NCBI GenBank assembly: GCA_964384465.1
Contig: CAYLLT010000018.1
Coordinates: 4,928 to 68,927, forward strand
Reading direction: 5' to 3'
From: CAYLLT01 sp964384465
GTDB lineage: Bacteria > Planctomycetota > Phycisphaerae > UBA1845 > PWPN01
Length of the DNA: 64,000 bases
The notes under the pieces were generated by a model, which saw nothing but the letters and a program-made list of their open reading frames with translations, searched no databases and had not been told where the DNA came from. This document shows, one piece after another, positions 1 to 7,670 of this stretch (position 1 is the stretch's first letter; the number at the start of each line of letters is the position of its first letter). The translations under genes and the position numbers were made by a program.

Positions 1-99
1 ATCGAACGATGCCGGTCCGCTCAGCCGAATGACGCCCCGAACCCCCGCACCCGCCGGAGAGGAGATCGCCACGATTGTGTCATCGAGCTGCGCAAACAT
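1..99 (-). CDS. mnmE: MnmE tRNA-modification GTPase, N-terminal fragment (runs off window)
   Basis: An ATG at 99 opens a minus-strand frame that leaves the window after 33 codons. The visible residues start MFAQLDDTIVAISSPAG and continue to GVIRLSGP, the usual opening of the N-terminal folate-binding domain of MnmE (TrmE). MnmE acts with MnmG to install the carboxymethylaminomethyl group on U34 of certain tRNAs. The GTPase domain and C-terminal Cys lie outside the window. The call rests on the DDTI(V/A)A, (P/S)xGxG and V(I/V)RLSGP pattern only. It reads towards the left edge, and a palindromic element separates it from the next gene. Confidence 0.75.
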   Translation of the reverse strand, partial: MFAQLDDTIVAISSPAGAGVRGVIRLSGPASFD

Positions 100-104
100 G
101 ATTA

Positions 105-205
105 TCCGAACCCCTCACGCAAGTGAGGGGCCTGTCAGTTCCCACGCTGGTATCGGATGAACGCGTGCATCGAGGTCGGCCCCCGACTGGCGTCGGGGGT
201 TCGGA
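105..205. repeat. REP-like palindromic doublet
   Basis: Two perfect 8-bp hairpins lie in the gap between mnmE and the nucleoside hydrolase: CCCCTCAC-GCAA-GTGAGGGG at 111-130 and CCCCCGAC-TGGC-GTCGGGGG at 180-199. The outer flanks TCCGAACCCC (105-114) and GGGGTTCGGA (196-205) are inverted copies, so the whole 101 bp is one palindromic unit. The second hairpin lies immediately after the stop of the nucleoside hydrolase and could act in transcript termination, but there is no U-tract. Confidence 0.6.
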
Positions 206-1135
206 TTACACGACGAATCTCTCCTGGCACAATGTCTCCAGCAGGTTTTCCAGAAAGTCGGTCACATTCACGGATACCACCGCGGCGATCTGGCGGCTCT
301 TGTCCCTGGACATTACCGGCTTGCACTTGCCGGCCTCTTCGCCCTCCAGCGTGATCTGGAGGCCCATGCGGCACTGCATGAACAGCTCCGGCCAGATCAA
401 TATCCCCAGGGCCAGCGCATCGTGGATCAGAAACTTTCCGCTGCCGGCTTCCTTCCCGTGCTCCATCGGGAAACGCATCATGCGGGCCAGCAGTTCGCCG
501 GCGCGGGTGCCGCTGCGCGACAGATGCGCGATGTGCGAAGCATCCATCCCCACCTGGCGGGTCACATCCAGTGTCACCAGGGTGATCGGCAGTCCCGAAG
601 CCAGGACGCCCGACGCGGCGGCGGGATCGCGATAAAAATTGAACTCTGCATGCAGCGTCACGTTACCCGGACACCAGATGGCCCCGCCCATGATGATGAT
701 CCGGCCGGCCTTTCGGAGCAAACCGGGATCCTCGCGCAAAACCGCCGCGAGATTCGTCAGCGGTCCGATGGCGACAATCACCAGCTTGTCGCCATGGGCG
801 GCGATGATTTGCTGATACAGTGGAAGATAGTTTTCGGCCGGCAGCGGCTCGGGTGCGGCTGCGTCGATCTCGCCCAAACCGTCCGCGCCGAACACGTGAC
901 TGGCATTCAACAGCCGATGGTCATCCTGGTCGAGCCCGCGAGCGATTGCCGGCCAGCGTTCGACTTTGATCCCCGCCAGCAGCCGGCCGATATTTCGGGT
1001 CGCCTGTTCCAGCGGGACATTCCCGCCGACGCTCACCAGACCGGTCAACTCGATGCCCGGATGCGCCAGGGCCAGGGCGATGGCCACCGCATCGTCCACG
1101 CCCATATCCGTATCGATCAGTACCGGAGTTCGCAT
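206..1135 (-). CDS. Inosine/uridine-preferring nucleoside hydrolase family protein
   Basis: This 309-residue cytosolic-type enzyme hydrolyses the N-glycosidic bond of ribonucleosides in salvage. The N-terminal DTDMGVDDAVAIALAL segment is the Ca2+-binding aspartate cluster of the IunH family. GPLTNLAAVL and LVTLDVTRQVG match the middle of the fold, and HDALALG near residue 235 holds the active-site His. The length is normal (about 310). No signal peptide is visible. The specific base preference cannot be read from the sequence. No strong Shine-Dalgarno precedes the ATG at 1135. It stands between mnmE and the divergent galK, so there is no operon partner. Confidence 0.85.
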   Translation of the reverse strand: MRTPVLIDTDMGVDDAVAIALALAHPGIELTGLVSVGGNVPLEQATRNIGRLLAGIKVERWPAIARGLDQDDHRLLNASHVFGADGLGEIDAAAPEPLPAENYLPLYQQIIAAHGDKLVIVAIGPLTNLAAVLREDPGLLRKAGRIIIMGGAIWCPGNVTLHAEFNFYRDPAAASGVLASGLPITLVTLDVTRQVGMDASHIAHLSRSGTRAGELLARMMRFPMEHGKEAGSGKFLIHDALALGILIWPELFMQCRMGLQITLEGEEAGKCKPVMSRDKSRQIAAVVSVNVTDFLENLLETLCQERFVV

Positions 1136-1218
1136 CGGGACTGTGCCTGCAAGTGATGCATTGACAGGCCAAAAAGCACGCGCTAGAGTCGCTCGGATTG
1201 ATTGTCGGTGAGAACCTG

Positions 1219-2388
1219 ATGCCGGTCAATACAGCCGATCTCGCACGCCGATATCGAGAAGCGTTCCCCGATTCCAGCCCGCTCTTCATCGCCCGCGCAC
1301 CGGGCCGGGTCAATCTGATCGGGGAGCATACCGATTACAACGACGGTTTCGTGCTGCCGATCGCGATGTCGCAGTCGCTCTATGTCATCGCCGGCCCGCA
1401 TGAGGATGAAGAGATCATCGTGCGTTCGACCGCGTTCGGCGAAACGGTGAGGTTTTCCGCCGCCGAACCGGGCCCACCCGCAGCTCCGGCATGGTCGAAC
1501 TACGTCCGCGGTGTCGCCGAGATGCTGCGGCGCGAGGGCATTCCGCTCCGCGGCGGCCGACTTCTGGTTCACAGCGAAATCCCCATCGGCGGCGGTGTCA
1601 GCAGTTCGGCTGCCCTGGAGATCGCCAGTGCAATCGCGATGCTGGCATTGGCCGGTAAGTCGATGGACCCGATCCCGCTCGCTCACCTCGCCCGCCGGGC
1701 CGAGCACGAATGCGCCGGCTCGCCGTGCGGCATTATGGACCAGTTCATCTGCGTGCTGGGGCGGGAAAACCACGCGCTGCTGCTCGATTGCCGCTCCGAA
1801 ACGTACGAGCATTTGCCGCTGCCCGATGATGGTACCACGCTCATGGTGATGGATACGCAGGTCAAGCATCAGCTCGGCTCCAGCGAGTATCCAGTGCGGC
1901 AGCGGCAGTGCCGGGAGGGCCTGGCCGAGCTGCGGCAGGTATATCCCGGAATCGCCGCGCTTCGCGACGTCAGCTCTGCACAACTCGATGCTCAAGCCGG
2001 CCGTCTCGATCCTCTGATCTTCCGACGGTGTCGCCACGTCGTAACCGAGATCGGGCGGACGCTGCTCGCCGCTGAGGCGTTGCGCGATGACAATCTGAGT
2101 GTGTTCGGCCGCCTGATGTACGAATCGCACGCCTCGCTGCGCGACGACTACGGGGTTTCGTGCATGGAACTGGACGCACTGGTGTCGATCGCCGCCGACG
2201 TGCCCGGCGTCTACGGCGCCCGCATGACCGGCGGCGGCTTCGGCGGGTGTGCCATCGCCCTCGTGCAGGCTGCGGCCGAAGAGCAGCTTCGCAGGGCCAT
2301 CGCGGAGCGATACAATAGTTGCGTTGAAAAGCCGGCGATTCTCTACACGACGCGCGCTTCGGCCGGCGCCGATCTTCATCGACTCTGA
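1219..2388 (+). CDS. galK: Galactokinase
   Basis: GHMP-family kinase phosphorylating galactose to galactose-1-phosphate (Leloir pathway), 389 residues from the chosen start. The galactokinase signature GRVNLIGEHTDYNDG lies near residue 28, the ATP-binding PIGGGVSSSAALE loop near 120, the catalytic-Asp region CGIMDQF near 170, and the third GHMP motif MTGGGFGGCA near 335. The frame is also open from a TTG at 1198, but the ATG at 1219 has a GGTGAG purine stretch six bases upstream. No galT or galE is present, so the gene is isolated from the rest of the pathway here. A long stem-loop follows the stop. Confidence 0.93.
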   Translation: MPVNTADLARRYREAFPDSSPLFIARAPGRVNLIGEHTDYNDGFVLPIAMSQSLYVIAGPHEDEEIIVRSTAFGETVRFSAAEPGPPAAPAWSNYVRGVAEMLRREGIPLRGGRLLVHSEIPIGGGVSSSAALEIASAIAMLALAGKSMDPIPLAHLARRAEHECAGSPCGIMDQFICVLGRENHALLLDCRSETYEHLPLPDDGTTLMVMDTQVKHQLGSSEYPVRQRQCREGLAELRQVYPGIAALRDVSSAQLDAQAGRLDPLIFRRCRHVVTEIGRTLLAAEALRDDNLSVFGRLMYESHASLRDDYGVSCMELDALVSIAADVPGVYGARMTGGGFGGCAIALVQAAAEEQLRRAIAERYNSCVEKPAILYTTRASAGADLHRL

Positions 2389-2391
2389 AAA

Positions 2392-2417
2392 GTAGGGTGG
2401 GTCAAGACCCACCCTAC
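2392..2417. repeat. Perfect 12-bp inverted repeat between galK and trpD
   Basis: GTAGGGTGGGTC, an AA loop, then the exact complement GACCCACCCTAC. It starts four bases after the galK stop and ends 17 bases before the trpD start. There is no T-tract, so it resembles a mobile REP-type palindrome more than a classical terminator, although it could attenuate read-through. Confidence 0.65.
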
Positions 2418-2434
2418 GGAAATAGGACGGGGAC

Positions 2435-3457
2435 TTGTCCGACCCGAACGAAATCTTTGCTTTCATCGACCTCGTTCAGACCGGCCGGCACCTGACGCGC
2501 GAGCAGTCCCGCTACGTGTTCGAGCAGATCATGTCCGGCCACGTCGCCGAGGAGCCGATGGGCGAGTTCCTCGCCGCCCTCGCGAAGAAAGGCGAGACGG
2601 TCGATGAAATCGCCGGCGCCGCCGACGTGATGAACGCGAAGGTCACGCGCGTGCGCTGCGACGGCGACTGCATCGATACCTGCGGCACCGGCGGCGACGG
2701 CATCAGCACGTTCAACGCGTCCACCGCGGCGGCCATCATCGCCGCCGCGGCCGGAGCGATCGTCGCCAAACACGGCAATCGCACCAACACGCGCGTCAGC
2801 GGCTCGGCCGAAGTCATCGCCGAACTGGGCGTGAATCTGGACGCCACGGTGCCCGTTCTGGAGCGATGCCTCCGCGAATGCCGCATCGCCTTCCTGTACG
2901 CCCCGAACCTGCACCCGGCCATGAGGTACGCCGCCCCCGTCCGCAAGAAACTCGGCATCCGCACGATCTTCAACTTGCTCGGCCCGCTCACGAATCCGGC
3001 CGGCGCGAAGCGGCAACTGCTCGGCGTACCGCGGCCGGAGCTGACCGACACCATCGCGCAGGTCCTCGCCGCGCGCGGCACCACACTCGCATGGGTCGTC
3101 CACGGCCACGACGGCCTCTGCGACCTGTCCATCACCGGCCCCAGCAAAGTAACCGAGGTCCGCGATGGTCGAACGCGCACATTCATGCTGCATCCGGACG
3201 ACGTCGGCCTGCCCACCGACGATCTCAACGCCCTGCTGGTCGATTCGCCGAAGGCCAGCGCCGAAGTGATCCTCGAAGTCCTCGACGGCATCTCCGGCCC
3301 CCCGCGGCATCACGCGGTCCTCAACGCCGCCGCCGCCCTGCTCATCGCCGGCCTGGTGGACGACTTGCCCACCGGCATCACTCGCGCGGAGCAAGCTATC
3401 GACGCCGGCGCCGCACGCCAAACACTGAAGATGCTGGTCGAATGCTCACGCTCCTGA
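2435..3457 (+). CDS. trpD: Anthranilate phosphoribosyltransferase
   Basis: This 340-residue enzyme transfers phosphoribose from PRPP to anthranilate in tryptophan biosynthesis. The family signatures are intact: DTCGTGGDG (PRPP-binding) near residue 80, KHGNRTNTRVSGSAEV near 108-123 (the KHGN motif), and FNLLGPLTNPAGAKRQLLGV near 175. The start is TTG at 2435, supported by a GGACGGGGA purine run just upstream. No other trp gene is in the window, so it is a stand-alone copy. It follows galK by 46 bases containing an inverted repeat. Confidence 0.92.
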   Translation: MSDPNEIFAFIDLVQTGRHLTREQSRYVFEQIMSGHVAEEPMGEFLAALAKKGETVDEIAGAADVMNAKVTRVRCDGDCIDTCGTGGDGISTFNASTAAAIIAAAAGAIVAKHGNRTNTRVSGSAEVIAELGVNLDATVPVLERCLRECRIAFLYAPNLHPAMRYAAPVRKKLGIRTIFNLLGPLTNPAGAKRQLLGVPRPELTDTIAQVLAARGTTLAWVVHGHDGLCDLSITGPSKVTEVRDGRTRTFMLHPDDVGLPTDDLNALLVDSPKASAEVILEVLDGISGPPRHHAVLNAAAALLIAGLVDDLPTGITRAEQAIDAGAARQTLKMLVECSRS

Positions 3458-3460
3458 GAA

Positions 3461-3488
3461 TTGACAAATTTCAAATCTGAGATATACT
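3461..3488 (+). promoter_or_regulatory. Sigma70-like promoter for the toxin-antitoxin pair
   Basis: TTGACA at 3461-3466 and TATACT at 3483-3488 are separated by 16 bases and lie 150 bp upstream of the toxin gene. The -10 overlaps a GATATAC that is repeated directly after a 7-base spacer (GATATAC-TTAATTT-GATATAC), a plausible operator for autoregulation by the downstream XRE antitoxin. The region is clearly more AT-rich than its surroundings. Confidence 0.55.
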
Positions 3489-3638
3489 TAATTTGATATA
3501 CGAGGCCGAGCCCGCGGCCGTGGAGCACAAACGGGACGAGGTGGTCACCCATGGGGGCGGCTGTTCTCAGAAAGGAATGCGTGTTCCATCTTGAATCCAT
3601 GTAGTCTTCTTTGACGGCCAAGCCGTCGGAGGGTGTAC

Positions 3639-3947
3639 ATGCGCCTCAAGGTGGAACTGCATCCGGATGTCCAGTGGTTCATCAAGCATCGTTGCAATGC
3701 TGCTGAGAGGCGGGTTTTCTACCAGCAGCTCGATGCGGTCCGATCAGAGCCGATCAAGAATTCGGAGCCGACCTTCGAGCCACAGGTGAGCCATTATATC
3801 CTCAGGTTTTTCCGCTTCGGCACCAATCTGGCCATCTTCAGATTCGAGCCGGCTGTGAATTTGATCTGGGTATTGAAATGCAGAACGCTCAAACCTCCGC
3901 AAAAAGAAAACAACCTCGGGGAAAACGGTCCCGGCCGGATCGCGTGA
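3639..3947 (+). CDS. Putative RelE/HigB-type toxin
   Basis: A 102-residue basic protein upstream of an XRE-type regulator. It is predicted to be a ribosome-dependent mRNA interferase by size, order (toxin first, as in higBA) and sequence style (HPDVQWFIKHRCNAAERRVFYQQL helix, then ILRFFRFGTNLAIFRF strands). The conserved catalytic residues of RelE are not obvious, so the family call is tentative. ATG at 3639 has GGAGGG six bases upstream; a GTG at 3633 is also in frame. Its stop overlaps the preferred antitoxin start (GTGA at 3944-3947), indicating translational coupling. Confidence 0.55.
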   Translation: MRLKVELHPDVQWFIKHRCNAAERRVFYQQLDAVRSEPIKNSEPTFEPQVSHYILRFFRFGTNLAIFRFEPAVNLIWVLKCRTLKPPQKENNLGENGPGRIA

Positions 3948-4375
3948 GGTCTAGCCACTCCGGAGCGCCCCTTTCAGAACAACGAAGCGTTGGGGTTTCC
4001 CAAATTCCTCGATTGGAACCCTACTCCTATGTTGTTCAGCACGAGCAGCCCGTCTTTATTCTCGTGCCGGTAGAAGATTACGAAGAGCTCGTTAAAGCGG
4101 ATATGGTCCAAGATGCGTTTCGCAATATGAAGGATATTGACAACCCGAATGTGAAATGGGTCGATGCGGAGAAGGCCGCGCTTCAATTCGCTGGCGAGCA
4201 GATTGCCGCGGCCCGCAAGAAGGCCGGGCTGACTCAAAAGCAGCTCGCGGCCAAGCTCAAGGTGCCGCAGTCGCAGATCTCGCGGATCGAGCGCAACCCC
4301 GATCGCACCACGGTCCGGACACTTAAACGCATCGCCAAAGCACTGCGCGTCGATGTCAGGTCCCTCGTCCGGTAA
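3944..4375 (+). CDS. XRE-family antitoxin with Phd/YefM-like N-terminus
   Basis: Predicted antitoxin and autorepressor of the preceding toxin. The first half (IPRLEPYSYVVQHEQPVFILVPVEDYEELV) looks like a Phd/YefM dimerisation unit. The second half (IAAARKKAGLTQKQLAAKL then VPQSQISRIE) is a canonical XRE helix-turn-helix. The preferred start is GTG at 3944, overlapping the toxin stop by four bases (143 residues). The frame is also open from an ATG at 3878, which would overlap the toxin gene by 70 bp and add a basic Ser/Arg-rich extension. Carrying both a Phd-like and an XRE module in one small protein is uncommon. Confidence 0.7.
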   Translation: MRSSHSGAPLSEQRSVGVSQIPRLEPYSYVVQHEQPVFILVPVEDYEELVKADMVQDAFRNMKDIDNPNVKWVDAEKAALQFAGEQIAAARKKAGLTQKQLAAKLKVPQSQISRIERNPDRTTVRTLKRIAKALRVDVRSLVR

Positions 4376-4621
4376 TCCGTACGATATCGGCAACCCGTGC
4401 ATTTCACGTTTGCGCTACGCCGCAAGCGGCAATTGCGGATCCAGGCCGGCCTCTCGCGCGGTATCTCACAGCCATCCCCTCTCGTGTCCCGCTTGCGTTC
4501 TGCTCAGGATAGGCTTATCATCATCTTTGGCGCGATCGTCCTTGAAGCTGCTTTCACCCCCGAGCGGCTTGCTTGCAGCAGGACCGTTGCTTCTGTCGAT
4601 AACACTGTAAAGAGGGCATTT

Positions 4622-5542
4622 ATGACTACACTTTGCGGACCGGTGGTGATCCTGCCACCCGAGAAACTGATCACGCCGGTCAAGGCTCGGAAAGCCAGCC
4701 GCCAGATCTACTGGACGCCGTCCATCGCCATCAGCGTCATTCATCTCGGCGCTCTGCTCGCGTTTGTGCCGGCGTTCTTCTCGTGGAAGGCGCTGCTGAC
4801 CACGCTGGTTCTTCAACTGATCTGCGGCCTCAGCATCACGCTCGGCTATCACCGGCTGCTGACGCACCGCAGCTTCAAGACGCCCAAACCCGTGGAATAT
4901 TTTCTGAGCTGGCTCGGCAGCCTGAGCTGGCAAGGCGGCCCCATTCAGTGGGTCGCCACGCACCGCTTGCATCATCAGCACTCCGATCAGGAGCCCGACC
5001 CGCATTCGCCGCACGACGGCTTCTTCTGGTCCCACATGCTGTGGACCTTCACCTACGACCCGCAGTTTGACGACTACGACAAGTACAGCAAATACGCCAT
5101 GGACCTGGCCCGCGACCCGGTGCACCAGTTCATCGAGCGGACGACGCCGCTGTGGCAGTTCGTTCTCGCCGGGGCGCTGTTCCTGTGGGGCTATGTGGGC
5201 GGCGGCGGCGTGTGGGGCGGGCTGTCGTGCGTGGTGTGGGGCAGCTTCGTGCGACTCGTGTATGTCTATCACACCACGTGGCTGGTCAATTCGGCCACCC
5301 ACACCTGGGGCTATCGCAACTTCCAGACCGGCGACGATTCGCGCAACCTCTGGTGGGTCGCACTGCTCGCCTTTGGCGAAGGCTGGCACAATAATCACCA
5401 CGCGTACCCGCGCTCGGCCCGGCATGGGCTGAAGTTCTGGGAGTTCGACCTGACCTGGCTGATCGTTCGCTGCATGTCGCTGGTCCGCCTGGCCAGCGAT
5501 ATCCGCCTGCCGGAGCGCGGCGCGAGCCGCGAGTGCCACTAA
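4622..5542 (+). CDS. Acyl-CoA (delta-9-type) fatty acid desaturase
   Basis: Integral membrane di-iron desaturase, 306 residues. The three histidine boxes are present: HRLLTH, HRLHHQH and GWHNNHHAYP. Two hydrophobic blocks flank them (residues about 30-75 and 170-215). These enzymes introduce a cis double bond in acyl-CoA chains and adjust membrane fluidity. ATG at 4622 is preceded by AAGAGG. The frame is open upstream to 4397, but that stretch is compositionally unlike a desaturase and was excluded. The gene converges on pheT with a 30-bp gap. Confidence 0.9.
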   Translation: MTTLCGPVVILPPEKLITPVKARKASRQIYWTPSIAISVIHLGALLAFVPAFFSWKALLTTLVLQLICGLSITLGYHRLLTHRSFKTPKPVEYFLSWLGSLSWQGGPIQWVATHRLHHQHSDQEPDPHSPHDGFFWSHMLWTFTYDPQFDDYDKYSKYAMDLARDPVHQFIERTTPLWQFVLAGALFLWGYVGGGGVWGGLSCVVWGSFVRLVYVYHTTWLVNSATHTWGYRNFQTGDDSRNLWWVALLAFGEGWHNNHHAYPRSARHGLKFWEFDLTWLIVRCMSLVRLASDIRLPERGASRECH

Positions 5543-5572
5543 ACCTCATTGCGCTCGAACTCATCACAGAGA

Positions 5573-7660
5573 TCATGTCCGTAGCGTCAATCCGCGCCCT
5601 TGCAGGAATGCGATGAAGCTCGCGCGGAACTGCTGGATATCCTCGTCGGTCAACGTGCGGTTGGGGTCGGCGATGGTGGCGCGGAAGGTGAAGCTGCGCA
5701 TCCCGGCCGGGACGGCCCCGCCTTCGTAGCTATCGACGAACGCCAGCCGGTGGAGCAGCGGGTGGTCGTAACCGGCCAGCTCGCGCTCGATCTCCATGTA
5801 TCGCCGGTCGGCGGGCGACATGACTGAAAAGTCCAGGTCAATGCGTGGGTGCGGCGGCACGGGGGCGAGCTTGCGTGCCGCCGGCGCAACATCCACCACG
5901 GCTGACAGATTCAACTCGGCTACGGCGATCGACCATGCGATCAGGTGCTCGTCGATGCGGCGCTTGGCCGCGACGGGTACGACCGTGATCCGGCCGAGCG
6001 GCACCCCATCGGGTTTCAGTTGCACGGTCGCGGTCTTGGCTTCATGCTCCCAGGGGGCGGCGGCATCGGCGGCCGCGTAGCTCAGTCCTTGGCCGAATGA
6101 CTGAAACGCCCAGGTTTCGAGATCGGTCTTCAGCCGGCGGAGGAGTTCGTCTTCGTGAGCGGGCTTGCGGCCGGGGGCGACGACCGCGAGTGCGAGATGG
6201 CGCTCCTCGTTATCGGGAATTGCGGATTGCGAATTGCGGATTGCGGATTGGAAGACGCTGCCAATTTCGAGCAATTCGAAGCGATCAAGGTGCCGGCGAT
6301 TGAGATCGATCGCGGCGAGCAGGCCGGGGATCAACGTGGTGCGCAGCCGCTCCTGTCCGGCGGCGGCGGGATTGCGCAACTTGATCGTCGCACCGTGGTC
6401 ATAGCCGAGCGTGCTCAGCCAGTTGTCGTCGAACCAGATGTAACGGTGGATTTCAGCGTAGCTCATACCGCGGCAGAGCAGTTCGAGCGTCTCTCGCTCC
6501 AGCCGGTGCATGGCATCGGGCTTCGTATACCGAATGGTTACGATCGGCAGCGCGGGTTCGATCGAGCTGTAGCCGACGAATCGGGCAACCTCCTCGGTAA
6601 TGTCGGCTTCGATGCCGATGTCCTTGGTCGCCCGGAAGGACGGGACGGTTGCCTCTAATTTGTTCCCATCCGGGCGCACCTTGAATGCGAGCGCGGTCAG
6701 GATCTTTTCGATCTGGCCGGCGGCGACCTCGCGGCCCACGTAGCTGGAGACGAACTTTGGATCGATGCGGATCGACACCGGCCTCGGCGGCGAGGGGAAC
6801 GCATCGGAGAGGCGGCTGGTGAGTCGCAGGTCGGGCAGCTCCGGCCGGGCGAGATGGACGAATCGCTGGATGGCGAGCACGGTGTTGTTTGGATCGAGCG
6901 ATTTCTCGAAACGGGCGCTGGCATCCGTGCGCAGTCCGAGAGCGGCGGCACAGCGGCGGATCGTGGCCGGCTCGAAATTCGCACTTTCGAGCAGCAGGTC
7001 CATAGTCGCTGATGTGATTTCCGTGTCGGCGCCGCCCATGACGCCGGCGATCGCGATCGACCTGCGGTTCGACTGGATCATCAGCGCCCCCGGCGGCATG
7101 GTCCGCTGTACGCCATCCAGCGTGGCGAACTTTTCGCCCGGCTGAGCAGCGGCCACTTCGATGCGATCGATGCCTTTCGCGTCGAAGGCGTGCATCGGCT
7201 GGCCCAGCTCGGCCATGATGTAGTTGGTGAGATCGACGAGGATGTCGATTGGCCGCAACCCAACATGCGTCAGCCGCGCCTGCATCCAGGGCGGCGACGG
7301 CCGGGCCTTGGCGCCGCTGAAGCGCAGCGCGCTGTAGCGCGGGGACTTGGCCAGATCGTCGATGACAATGGGCACCTGCGGCAGGTTCTTGTCCATCAAC
7401 TCGTCGAGCGGAGTCACCGGATACGGCTTGAGCGGCAGGCCGTACATGGCGGCGATTTCGCGGGCGATGCCGTAATGGCCCCACAGATCCGGCCGGTGCG
7501 TGATCGACTTGTTGTCGATTTCGATGATCCAGTCGTCGCCAACCTGCTCGACGCCCTCGACCTCCGCTGTGGTAACGGTAAACCGCTCGGCCAAAGCGCG
7601 CGGATCGACATTCCCGGGCAGGTCAACGAAGTCGCGAATCCAGTTGAGTGAAATCAGCAC
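5573..7660 (-). CDS. pheT: Phenylalanine--tRNA ligase beta subunit (short form)
   Basis: Beta subunit of the alpha2-beta2 synthetase charging tRNA-Phe, 695 residues from the GTG at 7660 (ISLNWIRDFVDLPG follows). B3/B4 editing-domain motifs (LVDLTNYIMAELGQPMHAFD, GVMGG), a B5 region (EADITEEVARFVGY) and a C-terminal FDX-ACB domain (PHPRIDLDFSVMSPADRRY) are visible. Family members are usually about 790-800 residues. Here the sequence passes from EVEGVEQVGDDWIIEIDNKS straight into the HRPDLWGHYGIAREIA block, so the N-terminal EMAP/OB tRNA-binding domain appears absent. A short repeat is translated inside the gene (see 6215-6251). pheS lies upstream on the same strand, separated by vapBC. Confidence 0.92.
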   Translation of the reverse strand: MLISLNWIRDFVDLPGNVDPRALAERFTVTTAEVEGVEQVGDDWIIEIDNKSITHRPDLWGHYGIAREIAAMYGLPLKPYPVTPLDELMDKNLPQVPIVIDDLAKSPRYSALRFSGAKARPSPPWMQARLTHVGLRPIDILVDLTNYIMAELGQPMHAFDAKGIDRIEVAAAQPGEKFATLDGVQRTMPPGALMIQSNRRSIAIAGVMGGADTEITSATMDLLLESANFEPATIRRCAAALGLRTDASARFEKSLDPNNTVLAIQRFVHLARPELPDLRLTSRLSDAFPSPPRPVSIRIDPKFVSSYVGREVAAGQIEKILTALAFKVRPDGNKLEATVPSFRATKDIGIEADITEEVARFVGYSSIEPALPIVTIRYTKPDAMHRLERETLELLCRGMSYAEIHRYIWFDDNWLSTLGYDHGATIKLRNPAAAGQERLRTTLIPGLLAAIDLNRRHLDRFELLEIGSVFQSAIRNSQSAIPDNEERHLALAVVAPGRKPAHEDELLRRLKTDLETWAFQSFGQGLSYAAADAAAPWEHEAKTATVQLKPDGVPLGRITVVPVAAKRRIDEHLIAWSIAVAELNLSAVVDVAPAARKLAPVPPHPRIDLDFSVMSPADRRYMEIERELAGYDHPLLHRLAFVDSYEGGAVPAGMRSFTFRATIADPNRTLTDEDIQQFRASFIAFLQGRGLTLRT
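6215..6251. repeat. Tandem GCGGATTGCGAATT repeat inside pheT
   Basis: Near-identical units of GGATTGCG/GAATTGCG follow each other inside the coding region of pheT. On the coding strand they give the in-frame insert QSAIRNSQSAI between GSVF and PDNEERHL, a non-conserved loop in the synthetase. The same kind of unit is a frequent intergenic repeat in environmental genomes, from general knowledge. Confidence 0.6.
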
Positions 7661-7670
7661 AGCCGAATTC

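Noticed and set aside
1183..2466. 427-codon minus-strand open frame
   Set aside because: Antisense to galK, whose three GHMP motifs are intact on the plus strand.
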